64,000 nucleotides of DNA, from assembly GCF_000004075.3 (NCBI RefSeq), contig NC_026660.2, forward strand, positions 5,208,001 to 5,272,000, written 5' to 3'. The translations under genes and the position numbers were made by a program. This stretch comes from Cucumis sativus (lineage: Eukaryota; Streptophyta; Magnoliopsida; Cucurbitales; Cucurbitaceae). The notes below the pieces were generated by a model. That model saw only the letters and a program-made list of their open reading frames with translations. It did no database searches and had not been told where the DNA came from. Shown here piece after piece: positions 46,840 to 60,220 of the stretch. Position 1 is the first letter of the stretch. Each line of letters begins with the position of its first letter.

Positions 46840-48560
46840 TTTTAAAACATTGTTTAATGTATTATTCTCTTTTATTTATTATTTATATTTTGTTTAAAAT
46901 GAAGGGAGAATATTATGAAATAACATTTCTTTTAGATCCAAAAACTAATGTCTTCACAAATGTAAAATAATACTAATGGTCTTTCAACAAAGTAATATTC
47001 TTAATGAAAATTCCCGTTCCAAAGTTGACATATCATCAATATTTTGTTCACATTAAATGGGTATTTAACCCATTCTTTCATATCCATTTTTCAAATACTA
47101 AAAAACATCTTCATGCAAGTTCTTTTTATTCCTTCAATCATCACAAAATTTTGTTAATTGTCCATAATTTATCTCATGCGTCCAATAAATTATAAAATTG
47201 TGTATGATAGAAAAATCCATTAAGATTTAATTAAAATGTACCAAGTTTGATAAACTTGTGTAGTGATCCATGTTCTTGTTTTGATCTATTAGTTTTTATA
47301 TCAAAAAAAATTATTACATTGAAATTAGTAAATTTAACAAAATATTTAAAATTTCACATTTGATCGATAACAAATATTGATAACAGATGTCATTAGTTAT
47401 TTTTCCCTAACATTTAATTAAAGAATTATAATTGGGAGCCGACGGTATCCCAAGAAAAAGTTAGCAGCCAAATATTTGTTTATATTTTGTATCACTTTAT
47501 AACATTTTATTTCATTTTGAAAAAATAAACGTATTTTATTGGCCGCACTCATCGACTTCTCCGCTAAACATTTTCTTTATAAAAATATAAATCAAATAAA
47601 GATATCTTTTGGTTGGTGGAGTTATAATAATCATTATATAGTAAGGTCGTAATGCCTAAAAGAATGGATTTTGTATATATTTGTATGTTTTAGAAAAAGT
47701 AATGTAGTGCTCATAAAATGTTGTTGTAGGCTTTGGATCCCCAATTGTGTTATAAGAAATTTCTTAAATTTGTATATATATATATAATTTCAGCTTAGAC
47801 GAACATTTTCTTAAAAAATGGAAAAAAAGAAAACCCTTGGAGATTTGTTTAATTCAACTTGCAATTGTTAGAATATTAAATGTTATTGAAAAACGCAATC
47901 TGTTTTCCTTTTTCAAGATGATAGTCAGGCTTCCTTATTTGAATTTCACATAAGGTATGTCAACGTGTATGTGCATTTTTGTTCTCAAATAATAACAACA
48001 ACAATATTTATTTAACAAAAATTGACTGTAGAATACTAAAAGAAAAAATTGTTTAGTCTAAACTTTAATTCTTCAGTTAATAGTGTTTGAGTTAATGTCA
48101 ATATATTTGTATATTTTATTACAAGGGATAGGGAGGGCCAACTAATTTTGACTCACCTACAAATTATATTGTGTATATTTTTTTAGAGTATGCTTTTGAT
48201 TAAAAGTAAGATGTTATGGTGGGTTGTTGGGTATAGAGATTGGAAGTTTGGTGGGGAGAGATATGTGAAATTGAAATATACTCACTTTTTTTCTTAGGTT
48301 ATTTTCTATTTCTCTCACTGGTGGCTTTAAGATGAAGGTTTAATGTGACAGATATGTTATAAAATAATGGAGGGGGTTGGTACGGAAAAGATGGGAGTTA
48401 TTGCATTATTGACTCATTGAATCAAGCCTCCAATTTTTACTGTAATGTTATCTACTTAGAAATTTATAAATAGATATCGTTAATTTGGGACATAAATTCT
48501 TATAAATTTGTTTTTAGTTAAATGTCTCGTATTATTGGAGGCATCTATCTTTTCGTTTAT
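46840..48560. other. AT-rich intergenic region
   Basis: No ORF or RNA gene with support; A/T-rich text only. The proximal part is the transketolase promoter region. Confidence 0.55.
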
Positions 48561-48572
48561 GTACTCCTCATT

Positions 48573-48836
48573 CTCCTTCTTATATAGTAAACGTAAGGTC
48601 TCTTCTCCTTCTTGTATAGTAAACGTAAACGTAATATTTTCATAGAATAGTAAGCAATTGAGTTGTCTCTTCTCGAATATTTTATGAATGTCTAGCTTTT
48701 ATAGTAAACGTAAGGTCTCTTCTCCTTCTTATATAGTAAACGTAAGGTCTTGGTCGTATTCACAGTAATATTTTCATAGAATAATAAGCAATTGAGTTGT
48801 CTCTTCTCGAATATTTTATGAATGCCTAGCTATTAT
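48573..48836. repeat. Imperfect direct tandem repeat, unit about 120 bp
   Basis: Two long copies (about 48602-48701 and 48719-48836) share CTTCTCCTTCTT, ATAGTAAACGTAA, AATATTTTCATAGAATA and GAGTTGTCTCTTCTCGAA in order. A third partial start (TTCTCCTTCTTATATAGTAA) lies at 48571-48600. The copies differ by small insertions (for example GGTCTTGGTCGTATTCACAG in the second) and a few substitutions. No coding content. Confidence 0.85.
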
Positions 48837-49646
48837 CTACGTTAACTCCTTTTCATTATAGCGCATTGTCTGAGTTCAAAAAACATGGATCACTTATGTT
48901 TTCAAGGCTCCACTACATATTCGTTGAACATTTGAATATTCTATTGAAATGACAAATGACTTAGTCAAGAGTGTGACTTTATAAAACTCCATGGAAAAAA
49001 ACTAGATTTCACTGTATTTATTGTAAGAATGAGCATAAAACAACCGAGCAATTAAAAACAAACATCAAAATTAGGAAACACAAAAGCTATTTTGATCACT
49101 ATATGTTTTTTCCAATTACAAAAGTACTATTTCAAAAAACTTGTTCAATAATGTAATGTATATATCATTAACGAGTGAAATCTTAAAAGAAAAAAAGACA
49201 TCGAATTAGTTCACACATCTACCCTCGAATCTAATGACTATAGCAAAATAGGACAATTATTAAACTTTCGTCACCTAATTGCACTTTCAATATTTTGCAT
49301 ATCAATTTAATGGCCGGTTAACATTTTTGTATATATTTTTATATTTGTTTTTCGAATATGGTCTATTATTAAATTTACCATGCTTTACAAAAGAAACATT
49401 AAATTCTTAATCAAATAACAATAACAAAATACAATTTTTTTTTAAAAAAAATAAAACTAAATTGGATTTTGATAACATATTTTGTCACAGAAGATGAAAA
49501 TAATAATGTTTATAAGTTTAATTTTGATGTAAAAATTAAAAAGTAAAGTAAATTATTTATTATGTGATGGGCCATGGGCCATGGGCCAAGGACCAAGGGA
49601 CTTTGTAGTCTGTATTTCTTTTGTGGCCCGTTGGGTTTCTTTAGGG

Positions 49647-50149
49647 ACAATACCCTGTCCAAGAGGACCTTCACAATTCAAAACAATTAACAATCAAACA
49701 AAAGCTAACGATAATATGGAAAAGCTCAATTAATTTTAGGAAAATCGTAATGGATGACTATTTCAGGAATAATAATTAAAGATATAGCAAAATTAAAAAA
49801 AAAGTTACAAATATAGTAAAACTATCGCTGATAGACTTGTATCATTGATAGACTCGTATGATTTATCGGTGATAAACCAATTTTTATAACATGGTCTATC
49901 AGTAATAGACTCTATCGTTGATAGAATTTGACAAATTTTGCTATATTTGCAATTTTTTTAAAAAATGTTGCTATATACTTAATTATTTTAAATTTAATTG
50001 CTAAATTTGCAACTATCCATTATTTTTAACCCTAACCACTTGTTAACTTCACCCGTGAGCATCTCAAAGCTCTTGAGGTTTTTCAATCATCAAAATTCGA
50101 AATCCTTTTCCTAATCATTGAGCAATTAAGCAAATCTAAAGTAATCAGA
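49647..50149 (-). pseudogene. Partial transketolase copy (exon 2/exon 3 region)
   Basis: Two blocks match the transketolase gene in order and orientation. 49647-49715 matches 45415-45480 (exon 3 start, CCTGTCCAAGAGGACCTTCA, plus intron text AACAATCAAACAAAAGC). 50026-50149 matches about 45515-45645: a shortened exon 2 with both intron edges, including the donor context before GGTTAG and the text CAAATCTAAAGTAATCAG. Intron sequence is retained, so this is a genomic duplication, not a retrocopy. Exon 2 is shortened and no longer codes. A MITE-like element sits in what was the intron. It lies about 3 kb upstream of the functional gene. Confidence 0.85.
49748..50022. mobile_element. MITE-like element with TAATGGAT inverted ends
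   Basis: A 275-bp insertion within the transketolase relic. Its ends are TAATGGAT and ATCCATTA, extended by imperfect inverted similarity. Internally the word CTATC(A/G)(N)TGATAG and its variants recur (near 49836, 49846, 49900 and 49912), giving a strongly palindromic core. TTTGCTATATTTGCAATTTT on one side mirrors AGTTACAAATATAGTAAAA on the other. No transposase is encoded. A target-site duplication is not certain. Confidence 0.7.
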
Positions 50150-51800
50150 AATTTAATGTTATATCATTTAATATAGCTTTGAATTTCTTATGTCGCATTA
50201 CGAACAACTATTACATAATATCAACGAGGATATGTATTTACTAAGGAAAAGTTATTATCCAAATCAAAGAAATAAGTTTAAACAAATAAGAACAACTAAA
50301 AAAACGAGTTTTATATCTAAATTTAGTTTTTGTAAATTGAAATGAATTTGGCTGGAAAAATATAAACAATACAAAGAAAGTACTCAAAGAAAAGGATGCG
50401 TTGGAAATAAATAAAGAAAATAATAAACAAAAAAGGGATAGATGACAAAATTTAAAAGAAAAAAAGAAAAAGGGACAACAACTTCCCCTAAAATAGGGCA
50501 TGAAAAGAGTAAAAAAGAAATGTAAACAAGAACCTCATTTCCCAATTTTTATCTTAAAAATCGTAAAAGAGTTGGTTTTAGAAGTGATAATTAAAATAGT
50601 TATTTTAGAAAGAGATACAAGTAAGACACGATTTTATAAAATTGTTTTTTAATCCATTAAATTTATGTTCGGTACTAAACTCTTAATACTCATTTTCACG
50701 TATTTATAATTATTATGTTTGGTTACGATAGTAAATTTAGGGTTGTCCGATTACTTGAAATTGTATTTTCTATTTGATAATTTTTTATGCTACTAACTAA
50801 ATATTGTAAATATCTATTTCTATGTTAAATTCCTACATGTGTTGTTGAAATTTGAGTACGGTGAATATTTATCACAGATATTGAAATAAAATTTAAAATA
50901 TATAACTGTTTGTTTTATTAACAATTTGACGTGCAATATTGCTTGTCATTTTTTGTTCCACTATTTACGATAAAAAAATAAAATCACAAATGACGAGCAA
51001 CAATATTTTAAGATTTTTTTTTTTCATAATCAATTTGAAACGATTTTACATTTTTCTAAAATCAATTTAGCTCAAACGGCATATTTGAAGTAAAAGTGAT
51101 TTTAACCATCTCAAAATCACTCCATACCCTAATACTAACTTATTATTTATAAAATGATAAAAAACTAAGTCTCAAATACAATTTTACTTTTACTCTATTT
51201 TCTATCACAAGACTCATGCTACTTTTTAAAATCCAATGGTACAAAGAGTTACTCGAGAAAGGTTCTACTAATTAATCTTTCATATTTTGTGACAGATTTA
51301 TCAATGTAAACATGCATGATTCAATTAATTAACGGTTATAGTAAAAACATGGCAAAATAATTAACTAGAAAGTCACATAGGTCAATTTTGTAGAGTTCAT
51401 TGAAGTTGACTCATATGGTCAACCATGAAAAGAAAAAAAATGCTAAAGGCCGATCCCTACTGACTAAGAATTTTACTTTTGCATTTATTTGGGTCATTGT
51501 TCATTGCATAATGTCATGCAATGATTTAATTAACGTCTAAAGAAGTTAATCAGTAAATGATTGTAACGAAATCTATTTAAGAGAGGAATCGTGACATTTG
51601 GAGTACGTTGAAATACAGATACTAACGTAATCGTGACGACTTCAGTATCACATTGGAGGGAGATTTTCCTCTTTGTGTGGGATGTTGATTTAATTTATTT
51701 CTACAATTGATACCAAATTTGGTTATGAATATTAATGATATACAATTTGTTAAAAGCTATTGCATGTTGAATTAACAGTATGGAAGCATCGAATCAACAA
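50150..51800. other. AT-rich intergenic region
   Basis: No supported gene. The minus ORF near 50241-50501 is a Phe/Leu-rich translation of A/T-rich DNA. The last part is upstream sequence of the NPF transporter. Confidence 0.55.
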
Positions 51801-52123
51801 CCGATTAAATTGAGGAAAAGACAGAGCAATAAACCTCCAAAGTCCCACTTTCGGCGTTCACTGAGCATGAAGAAAGAAACAAATGCAAAAGGAAGCAAAA
51901 AACGGGCGAATGGCAGTATGTGAAGGACAAGCGTCCATGGCTACCGAAGTCAGCTTCCATACAATTTCACTTGCTTTCTTTCAAAGCTTCCGCCATGCAT
52001 GGCCAGCTTTACTTCCAATTCTACTCAATCTCCTCTCCCTCTTTAATTACTCTCAATTCCAATCTCCGCTTCCCTTCTAATTTCTCCATAAACCAGCAGT
52101 GGAACCATTTTTTTTTTAGGGCA

Positions 52124-55100
52124 ATGGAGTCAAAACCAGACCTCAAATCCAATGACGAACTTCAGGTGAGGTGATAACGACTAATGTGCTCTAATTATGG
52201 TTTCCTTGCTTTTGCTTTACTTCAATTCCCCTTTTTCTATGATTCTGCCTCCTACTACTGTCGCACATCGGTCAATTTGTGCTATCATTGTCCGTTTGTC
52301 GTCTCTATCTCTTTCTCTTAAAAGTTCATTTTTATCAACAATAGTTAGGGCTTGCTTTTCACTGTTTGTTTCACTTTATGTTGGTGAATTGATTTGATTA
52401 ACCTTCTTTTGTTTTTTCTATTGCAAATTGTTGTTGGTGATAAATTGAGATCATGTTTGACTAACACCTTTCTTTATTATTTTTGTTTAAACAATGCCAT
52501 TTAGTCTATAATTCCTTTTGAAGTTAATGATTTAGTCCCTATTTACATTAACACATCTCATTCGGTGACTATTTCTTACTTTGTTTTCTGTTTTTGAAAA
52601 TTATGTCTATTTCTTCACACTTTCTTTACTATATTGAGTCTTTCTTATTTTCAAAGAAACTTTTGAATTCATTAGCCAAAGTAAGAAGAACAAGTTCTTA
52701 AAACTACTTGACTTGAATTTCGAAAATAAAAACAATTACAAGGAATACAAACTTCCGAAGGAGGGAAAGCAAAACAGACAAGAGTATAATAATCTATAAA
52801 AGGGAAAAAAGAAACATAATCTTGTTTTTGAATAACAATTAGATGACAAAGCATAAGAACTCAAGGGTGAAGGTAGAATTTGTAAGCTAAATTTTCAAGA
52901 AAAAGGGTTATCAAATGGGGCTAAATGGTAAGCTACTAAAATGTGGATGATGATTTGATTGTTGTAGTTCAATATTTGTAATGATAAGGCCTTGCTGAAA
53001 AAGTTCTACTAAGGTGTAAGAGTAACAAAAATTCTTACATGTGTTCAATCACTAAACAACTGAAGAACCAAAATGTGTTTTCATAGACTAAATGCCTTCA
53101 TTAACCTGCCTGACCATAACTTTATACAATTGTTTTGGTAAAGCTATGGTGTAATGTTAAACAGTGATTTAATTTAAGAACAATTGGTCCTTTGTTTGAC
53201 TCCCCCAACTAATTTGGATTGATAACCACTTGGTTAGGTCGTGTGCTAATTTCTAACCCACCAGTGGGAGAAGTATTAGAGCACGGATTCTCAACAACTT
53301 ATCTTTCAAAACAATACAATTCTCAAGTCATTTGTTTTCCCCTTTTTTTATTTTCTTCCAACTTGTAGGAAATGGACAAGAGATAATATAAAACAATAGA
53401 ACATCTGAAAATGCAAATATTCTAAGGTCGTTGATTGCTATCATTAATCATCGAATCTTAACTTTAGATGACACCATTTGAACTGTTATCTTCATCAAAG
53501 GTCAAAGCCGCTACAGTCAATTTTATACATATAATTTAATCTCTAATGCTACACTAATGATAGCTTTTAATATATATTTTATTTTAGCTTTCATTTGATA
53601 TTGAAATGGATTTTATAAAAGTTTAACAGTATCAAAAATGTTGCAAAAGGTGGCAGATCTACACCTGCTGGAGAATGGCCAAGAAAGGTTTCAGAGTTCA
53701 AGCTTAGAAGATGGTGCTTTGACTGATCAAAATGACAAAACAACAGCAAACCGAAGAAAAGTTGGTGGATGGAATTGTGGGATGCTGCTGCTAGGTAAAA
53801 AAAAAAAAAAAAAAATCATTTTTGGTGATCATATATAAGAGACAGAATCTCAACTCCATTTTCATTTCAAAATCGGCACTTTAAATAACATTCAATTAGC
53901 ATGTTAGTTTTACCAAATTGAGCATAGATCAACTAGTTTGGACATATGTCTGCGACTTAGAGGACAAAAGTTTGAACATCTCTATCCCCACTTGATGGAA
54001 GAATTTTTTTTAGCATTTTGGTTTTGCCTGGAAGTTGATGGGCAGCAATTTTGTTTCCCATCTCCGTTTTCGAGGTCATATACAAAAAAAATTGACTTCC
54101 CCCCACCCTAATCCGTTAAATGCTTGGCTTGATAACTGTTGCAGTGAATCAAGGATTGATCACACTGGCATTTGCTGGAGTCGAAGTGAATTTGGTTCTG
54201 TTTTCAAAGTCAGTGCTGAGGCAAACAAACGCTGAAGCAGCAAATATGTTCAGCAGATGGATGGGAACCACTTATTGCTTCTCTTTGTTGGGTGCATTTC
54301 TCAGTGACTCATACTTGGGAAGATATCTCACTTGTGTAATTTTTCAACTTGTTTTCATTGTTGTAAGTCAGCCTCTTCTCTTGCTCCTTGACTCCCCCAC
54401 AAGTCTAAGAACACAAGTTAGAAGGTTTTTTTGGCAGAATGAACTACCACACAATCTCTACTCCTTATTTAGTTTTTGGAACTCGTGGATTTTTTCAAGT
54501 AGTGTGTTGAGGGCCTACTTCTTGAATTGTACTCATCTCTAATCCTTGCGTAGGCCTAGCTCTCCTTAGAGTCAACTTTGAAAGACTGAGGATTTTTGTA
54601 AGTTTTTTAGTACAACAACGGGACGAGGGAGTGAACTTTTGACCTTTAGGAAAGAAAGTTATGTCAATTACAATTACAGTTCAACTAAGAGCACTTCAGC
54701 AATAAGAATCTTTTAAGTTATTAAGTTTTCACAACCTAAAAAGTTGAACCCATAAGGTATTTCCAAATAGCACCCAGTTGTTTTAGCACCCTAGGGACTA
54801 TTTGAAGTTTTTTAACCATGATTTTTCTGAAATTAGGCTTCAAAAGAAATAGCCGATAAGTTATCTTACAAAACTAAAACAAGAACTTTATTTGGTGAGA
54901 TTGAGGTTACAACATCTTTTGGTAAATGGTAGTGTTAGGGATTAACAATATTCTCGCTGCAAGAACTAAATTCACGCTCTCTTTTTGCAGGGTCTGATAG
55001 CACTTTCCTTACTAACTCACATATCTCTGCTCAAACCCAATGGCTGTGGCAAAATAGGCCAATTATGCGACCCTCATAGCTTAACTGAACTCTCAATATT

Positions 55101-56804
55101 TTACATATCGATCTATCTAATTGCCTTGGGGAACGGAGCTCCTGAGCCTGCGTTGGCTACATTTGGTGTAGAGCAATTCGATGACAAAGATCCTAAAGAA
55201 AACCGAGCCAAGACCTCATTCTACAGCTACTTCTATGTGTCAATAAACATGGGGTGTTTGATTGCAGAGACAATTTTGGTTTATATAGAGAATTTGGGGC
55301 ATTGGATGGTGGGATTTTGGATATGTGCTGTGTGTGGATTGCTTGCCTATCTGTTGTTTTTGAGTGGAACTCCAAGATATAGACAGTCCAAACCTTGTGG
55401 TAATCCTATATCAAGATTCTCTCAAGTTCTAATGGCTTCCGTGAAGAAAATGAATCTTCCAATGCCTTCAAATGGAGAAGGTCTTTATGAAGGACTAGGG
55501 AAAAAGGGTACAAGGAGAATGCTACACACTGAAGGTTTCAAGTAAGTGGGGTCCTTTTTTTCTCCTTTTTAATATATCTTTTAATTATTTCTTTTCATGT
55601 GATATATATTCGTGCGGTTTTAGGAAAAATACATACATAAATAAATAAGGTTGGTAAGGAAAAATTATTTTTGGTAGGGTAACAATACATTATTTTTAAT
55701 TAGATTTCTTCCAACATGATCTTTTGTGCACACGCTCAAAAAATATTTTGAAAGGGACAGATTTTCTACAATGATTGATGACATATGTTTGCCCTAATCA
55801 ATAAATACTCTTCACTGTATTTTCCTTACCTACGGTGGGTGTGATATGACTGAAAGCCTTAAAAGTCAATCCTGACGAGAAACTTTTTGGTGGATGATTT
55901 TTTTCCCATTTTTTTTTTTTAATAATGCAGATTTTTGGACAGAGCAGCCATTCTTACAGCAGAGGAGGCTAACTTGATATGCAACCATGGCCAAACTCCA
56001 AATCCATGGAAAATTTGCCCTGTTACTCAAGTTGAGGAAGTCAAATGCATTTTGAGGCTCCTTCCAGTTTGGTTATGCACTATTTTCTCCTCTGTTGTGT
56101 TCATTCAAATGATCTCTCTTTTTGTTGAACAAGGAGCTGCCATGGACACCCTCGTCGTGTCAAACTTCCACATACCTCCAGCAAGCATGACAGCCTTCGA
56201 CATTGTAAGCACGACCATGTTCATCATGCTTTATGACAGGCTCCTTGTTCCTCTATATGTTAGGATTGCAAAACGAAAGCCAAAAGCCCCAAATGAACTT
56301 CAAAGGATTGGGATCGGCCTAGCCATTGCAATAGTAGCACTTGTAATTGCAGGCTTTGTTGAGCAAAAACGGTTGAAGCATGCAGGTGTTAGTGGCAAAG
56401 AAATTAGTTCTTTTAGTATTTTCTGGCAAACACCTCAGTATGTACTTGTGGGAGTGGCCGAAGCATTCGTCTATGTAGCTCAGATGGATTTTTTCACTTC
56501 ACAAATACCAGAAGGATTGAAAAGCTTGGGGATGGGACTTTCCATGTCTTCAACAGCAATGGGAAGTTACGTTGCAAGCCTTATTTTAACAACTGTAATG
56601 GCTATCACAAAAACTAATGGCAATCCAGGTTGGGTTCCTCCCAACCTGAACGATGGTCATTTGGACAGATTTTTCTTTCTATCAGCCGCACTGACTGCTT
56701 TTAACTTGGCCTTATACATAGTCTGTGCCAAACAGTATAAAGGCTCAATAATAGAGAAGCAAGATGGGGACCAAGAAGAGGAGCCTGATAGAGAGTTCAA
56801 GTGA
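52124..56804 (+). CDS. NRT1/PTR family (NPF) transporter, NPF7-like
   Basis: A POT/PTR-family, proton-coupled major facilitator; plant NPFs move nitrate, peptides or hormones across membranes. Five exons: 52124-52165, 53650-53794, 54145-54362, 54991-55541 and 55931-56804, summing to 1830 nt and 609 aa with all phases consistent. After a hydrophilic N-terminus it reads GWNCGMLLLVNQGLITLAFAG (TM1), SRWMGTTYCFSLLGAFLSDSY (the conserved DSYxG loop), YLIALGNGAPEPALATFGVEQFDD (PTR signature) and SFYSYFYVSINMG. A long central cytosolic loop follows (near residues 250-330), then C-terminal helices with TPQYVLVGVAEAFVY and GLKSLGMGLSMSSTAMGSY. VNQGLxTLAFxGVxVNLVLF resembles the NPF7 clade best. NPF7 proteins lack the ExxER-type motif in the usual form, so substrate is not inferred. 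The exon 2 acceptor (after GCAAAAG) is weak, but it is the one that keeps frame. Confidence 0.9.
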
Positions 56805-57377
56805 GAATCCTTTTCAAGATGGGTAAAATTTCAGGGAACAAATATTGTCAAGACATAGCATGCATATTATCAAAGACTTGTTTGATAATAGTGTGTAGGC
56901 AAACCGATTTGAAATAATACAAGGTGCACAGTCTTACTTGAAATACTGTTACCTTCTCTTCTTTTCACAGAGATCAATTACCGTTGAATTATGCACACAT
57001 TTGTAGTTATTTTGAGGTTCAACCATTCTTAAGAGAACATCAATTTTGGATGAACTTTCAATTTTGTGTAATTTTATTAAATATATAATGCATAAAAGGA
57101 ACAAAAAACTTCAAAATGACAAAATTATAATTACTACTCTCGACTTCTTCTATGATTTCATCAACTAATGAATGCTAAACCCTCCCTATATAAAGAAGAT
57201 ATGCTCTAAAGGAATGGTCAGCATGTTACTTGGGGTACATAGATAAGACCTTATAATTTTCATCACTCAGTGAACACTATTGTTATTAGGAGTTCCCTCT
57301 GCAAAAATAGGTCTTTAATAGTGCGCAAGAAATAGTACCAAGAATCCTAATGGATGAATTACACAAAACTTTGCTTT

Positions 57378-60220
57378 TCACTTTGCTATCTTAGCTGTGA
57401 GTTCTCTTACCAACTTAGCAGCAACCATGGCTGTCATCCCATCGACAGTGTCTCGCTGAGGGTTGAACTCGACAACATCTGCACCCACAATATCCCCTTT
57501 GAGATTCTGGACAATGTTCATAACATCACGGAAAGACAAACCTCCTGGTTCAATATGAGACACTCCTGGAGCAAATGCTGGATCCAAAGAGTCAACATCT
57601 ATTGAAACATAAACACCTTTTACGCCCTCTCCCAATTTCTGCACATGATACAACACAACATTGTTAGGAGTGTAAACATGCATGGGCATCATACTTCTGT
57701 TTAGAAATGAGATCGTAATGAAAAAAATACATGTATTTTTTAGTATAATTTTTATGCATGTATTGGAAGATACCAAATTTTCCAAATATTCACGATCTCT
57801 TGAAAAGTTTCGCATTTCATATAGCTCCACTCCAAATCTTTTGCACTGGTCTCGTCCTTCTTGTGATATTGATCTTATACCAACCTGAAATGGAAGAAAA
57901 AGAAAAACCATTACTCAAGTTCGGTAGAACATGAGTTTATGCAAGTCACTACAAGATTCTGCCCCCGGAGAGGAGAGAGAGAACATAAGATTTTCTTTCT
58001 TTAATTTCCTGTATAAGAGGCATCTCATTGATAAAAAGAAAAAAAATACATAATAAACATGCAAAGTTAAGGAGTCTTCCTTCACAACCACTAGGGACCT
58101 GAAAATTGAAGTATTCCGTACAGAAAGAAGAATCTTCCTGACACATTTAACAAACTAACAGCTAACATACTTTTTTCCTTAAAAAAAAAACAAAAGCATC
58201 TCATTTCTCCCTTTACTGATCAAAATTTTCTTGGTGGTCAGTTAGGTTATCTTAAACGAGGGGGGAGGGAGGGGGAACACCCAACCGAAGCTTTCTTTTT
58301 TGACATTAGCTCGCAGAATCAAAACAAATACAAAAATGTAGTGGTCAAAGAAGAAAACAAAAAATACAAATTTCATACTAGAAAAACACATTTCAAGGAA
58401 AGAAACTTACTTGCAAAAGTCGCCTGGCATAACCACCTTCCATAATTCGTGCAAAAGAAGAAGCGTGTGAAAAATAGTTTCCTTCATAAGCATCATAATT
58501 ATCAGGATGGGCATCTAGATGAAGAATATCAACTTGACCCCCAAGCTTCTCAGAGACTGCTCTGACAACAGGGTAAGATATGGAGTGGTCGCCTCCTAAA
58601 ACCAATGGGCGTAGTGGATCCTGAAGCAGCCAGGTTACAAAATTAACATAATCAACATATACACAAGGAGAGTAGGTACTGCCAAGAAACTACATATGTA
58701 CTAGCACCAATGGTTTTAGAAAAATAATATCACCAAAATAATAATTAAGAAAGGGTTCTAAAATCATGGCACTTCTTTTTGGTAAGGAGAGATTTAAATA
58801 GCAACTCTGATGACGAGTTATCAAATGAACTATGAATAGTTTAGGCCACATATTTATGAGGATAGATGACATATAAGGTTAACGATACTACACATGGACA
58901 AACTAGGAAAATAAGATCCGTTCCATTACCAGCTTGAAAGAATTGTTAAATTTTTTATTGCATATGTAGAGTGGATGGGAAACATCACTAATCAATGACA
59001 ATCCACAGGTCAACCTGAAACTATAAAGAAAAGAAAGTATAAATAAATAAAAACAAGCTCCAGAGTAACTCACCTCTTCCATCACCAGCTTTACAGACTC
59101 GCTCACAACTTTCATCAATCTTTCATCATCTACGCCACAGTCCCTGATCTCTTGGACAGGGACATCGCCAACATCAGTCAGCACTCTTGGGTCAGTAAGT
59201 TCTTTCCCTGCATTACAAAAGCGTTGTTTTTCACTTGGCACGGGAATTGCCAACGGATTTCATAATTTCAGCAAACACAAGTTATTAGGCAAGGGGGTTA
59301 CACACAGAACTGTTGTCTTGTTAAGTAGCCCAACTTGCAGGCAATGAATGTCCAGACGACCAATGCACATTACACATTATACATTATACACCTAGGTTTC
59401 TCAATTGGTTTCTTGAACTTGCTTGCTTGATTCTGAAATCATAATGTTCTAATATATCTTATTTTGATGATTTCCGCACTAATTATCAAAACTTTATACC
59501 TGCGACTCTTTGGGGCTAATTTAAAAATCTTAAATACAAGAATATGAAACAAAATATGATTTACCATCCGGAAAAATAGATAAGGTGATACGATTTCAAG
59601 TAACAACAGAGGATTATGCTCACCTTCATTGTGATACCATATTAAACAAATACAGAGTAAATTTTATGAAACTTCCTAGAGGTTAGAGGCAACAGAATAG
59701 AATACCTTCTTCTGTAGTTGGATTTGTGCTCCCGCACCAGATTGCCTCCCTGATCCGAGGAGGTGCAAAGGCTGGACCTTGAAGAAATGATGAGTTATGT
59801 CCCAAAGGAACTCCAAGAAGAGAAGCTGATGCTACAGCACCTCCTAAAGCACGCACAAGCTCACCCTAGGAAAACAAGTCCAAAAGCTTAATGTTGTAAT
59901 TCTAATTGACTGCTGAACAAATATCTCTCTACTTAATTTAATAGATTCAATATAAACAATCACACAGTCTAATCAGTTTGATTAAGTTATCTAGAATTTA
60001 TTTAGTAAGAAACAAATTATAAAGAACCAGCTAATAAAATTATCGGAAATGATAATAATTATTCTTCAGACCAGCATACCTTGAGCTTCGCTCTCTCACG
60101 AATGAGTGTTAGAGATGCTTCAATAACACGATTCTGACCCTTCTCAATCAATGCGGATGGAATATTTGCAGAATTTAGTTTCTGAAAGTAATGAATGCCT
60201 CTCCGTCCCAAAACTGACAT
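57378..60220 (-). CDS. Arginase, mitochondrial
   Basis: A ureohydrolase-superfamily enzyme that hydrolyses arginine to ornithine and urea with two Mn ions; plant arginases are mitochondrial and important in nitrogen remobilisation. Six coding exons, near 60080-60220, 59705-59866, 59074-59208, 58412-58620, 57775-57885 and 57378-57640, give about 340 aa. MSVLGRRGIHYFQKLNSANI is an amphipathic, basic presequence. PLGHNSSFLQGPAFAPPRIR follows. The metal-binding blocks are intact: GGDHSISYP (His), DILHLDAHPDNYDAYEGN (Asp, His, Asp) and YVSIDVDSLDPAFAPG (two Asp). The C-terminus is VAAKLVRELTAKIAK. Asn replaces the usual Ile in DAHPDIYD, but no metal ligand is lost. Plant arginases are closer to agmatinases in sequence; synteny or assay would separate them. 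The start is the second Met of the open frame, by homology. Confidence 0.95.

Noticed and set aside
57354-57605. Plus-strand 83-codon ORF over arginase
   Set aside because: Antisense shadow of the final arginase exon.
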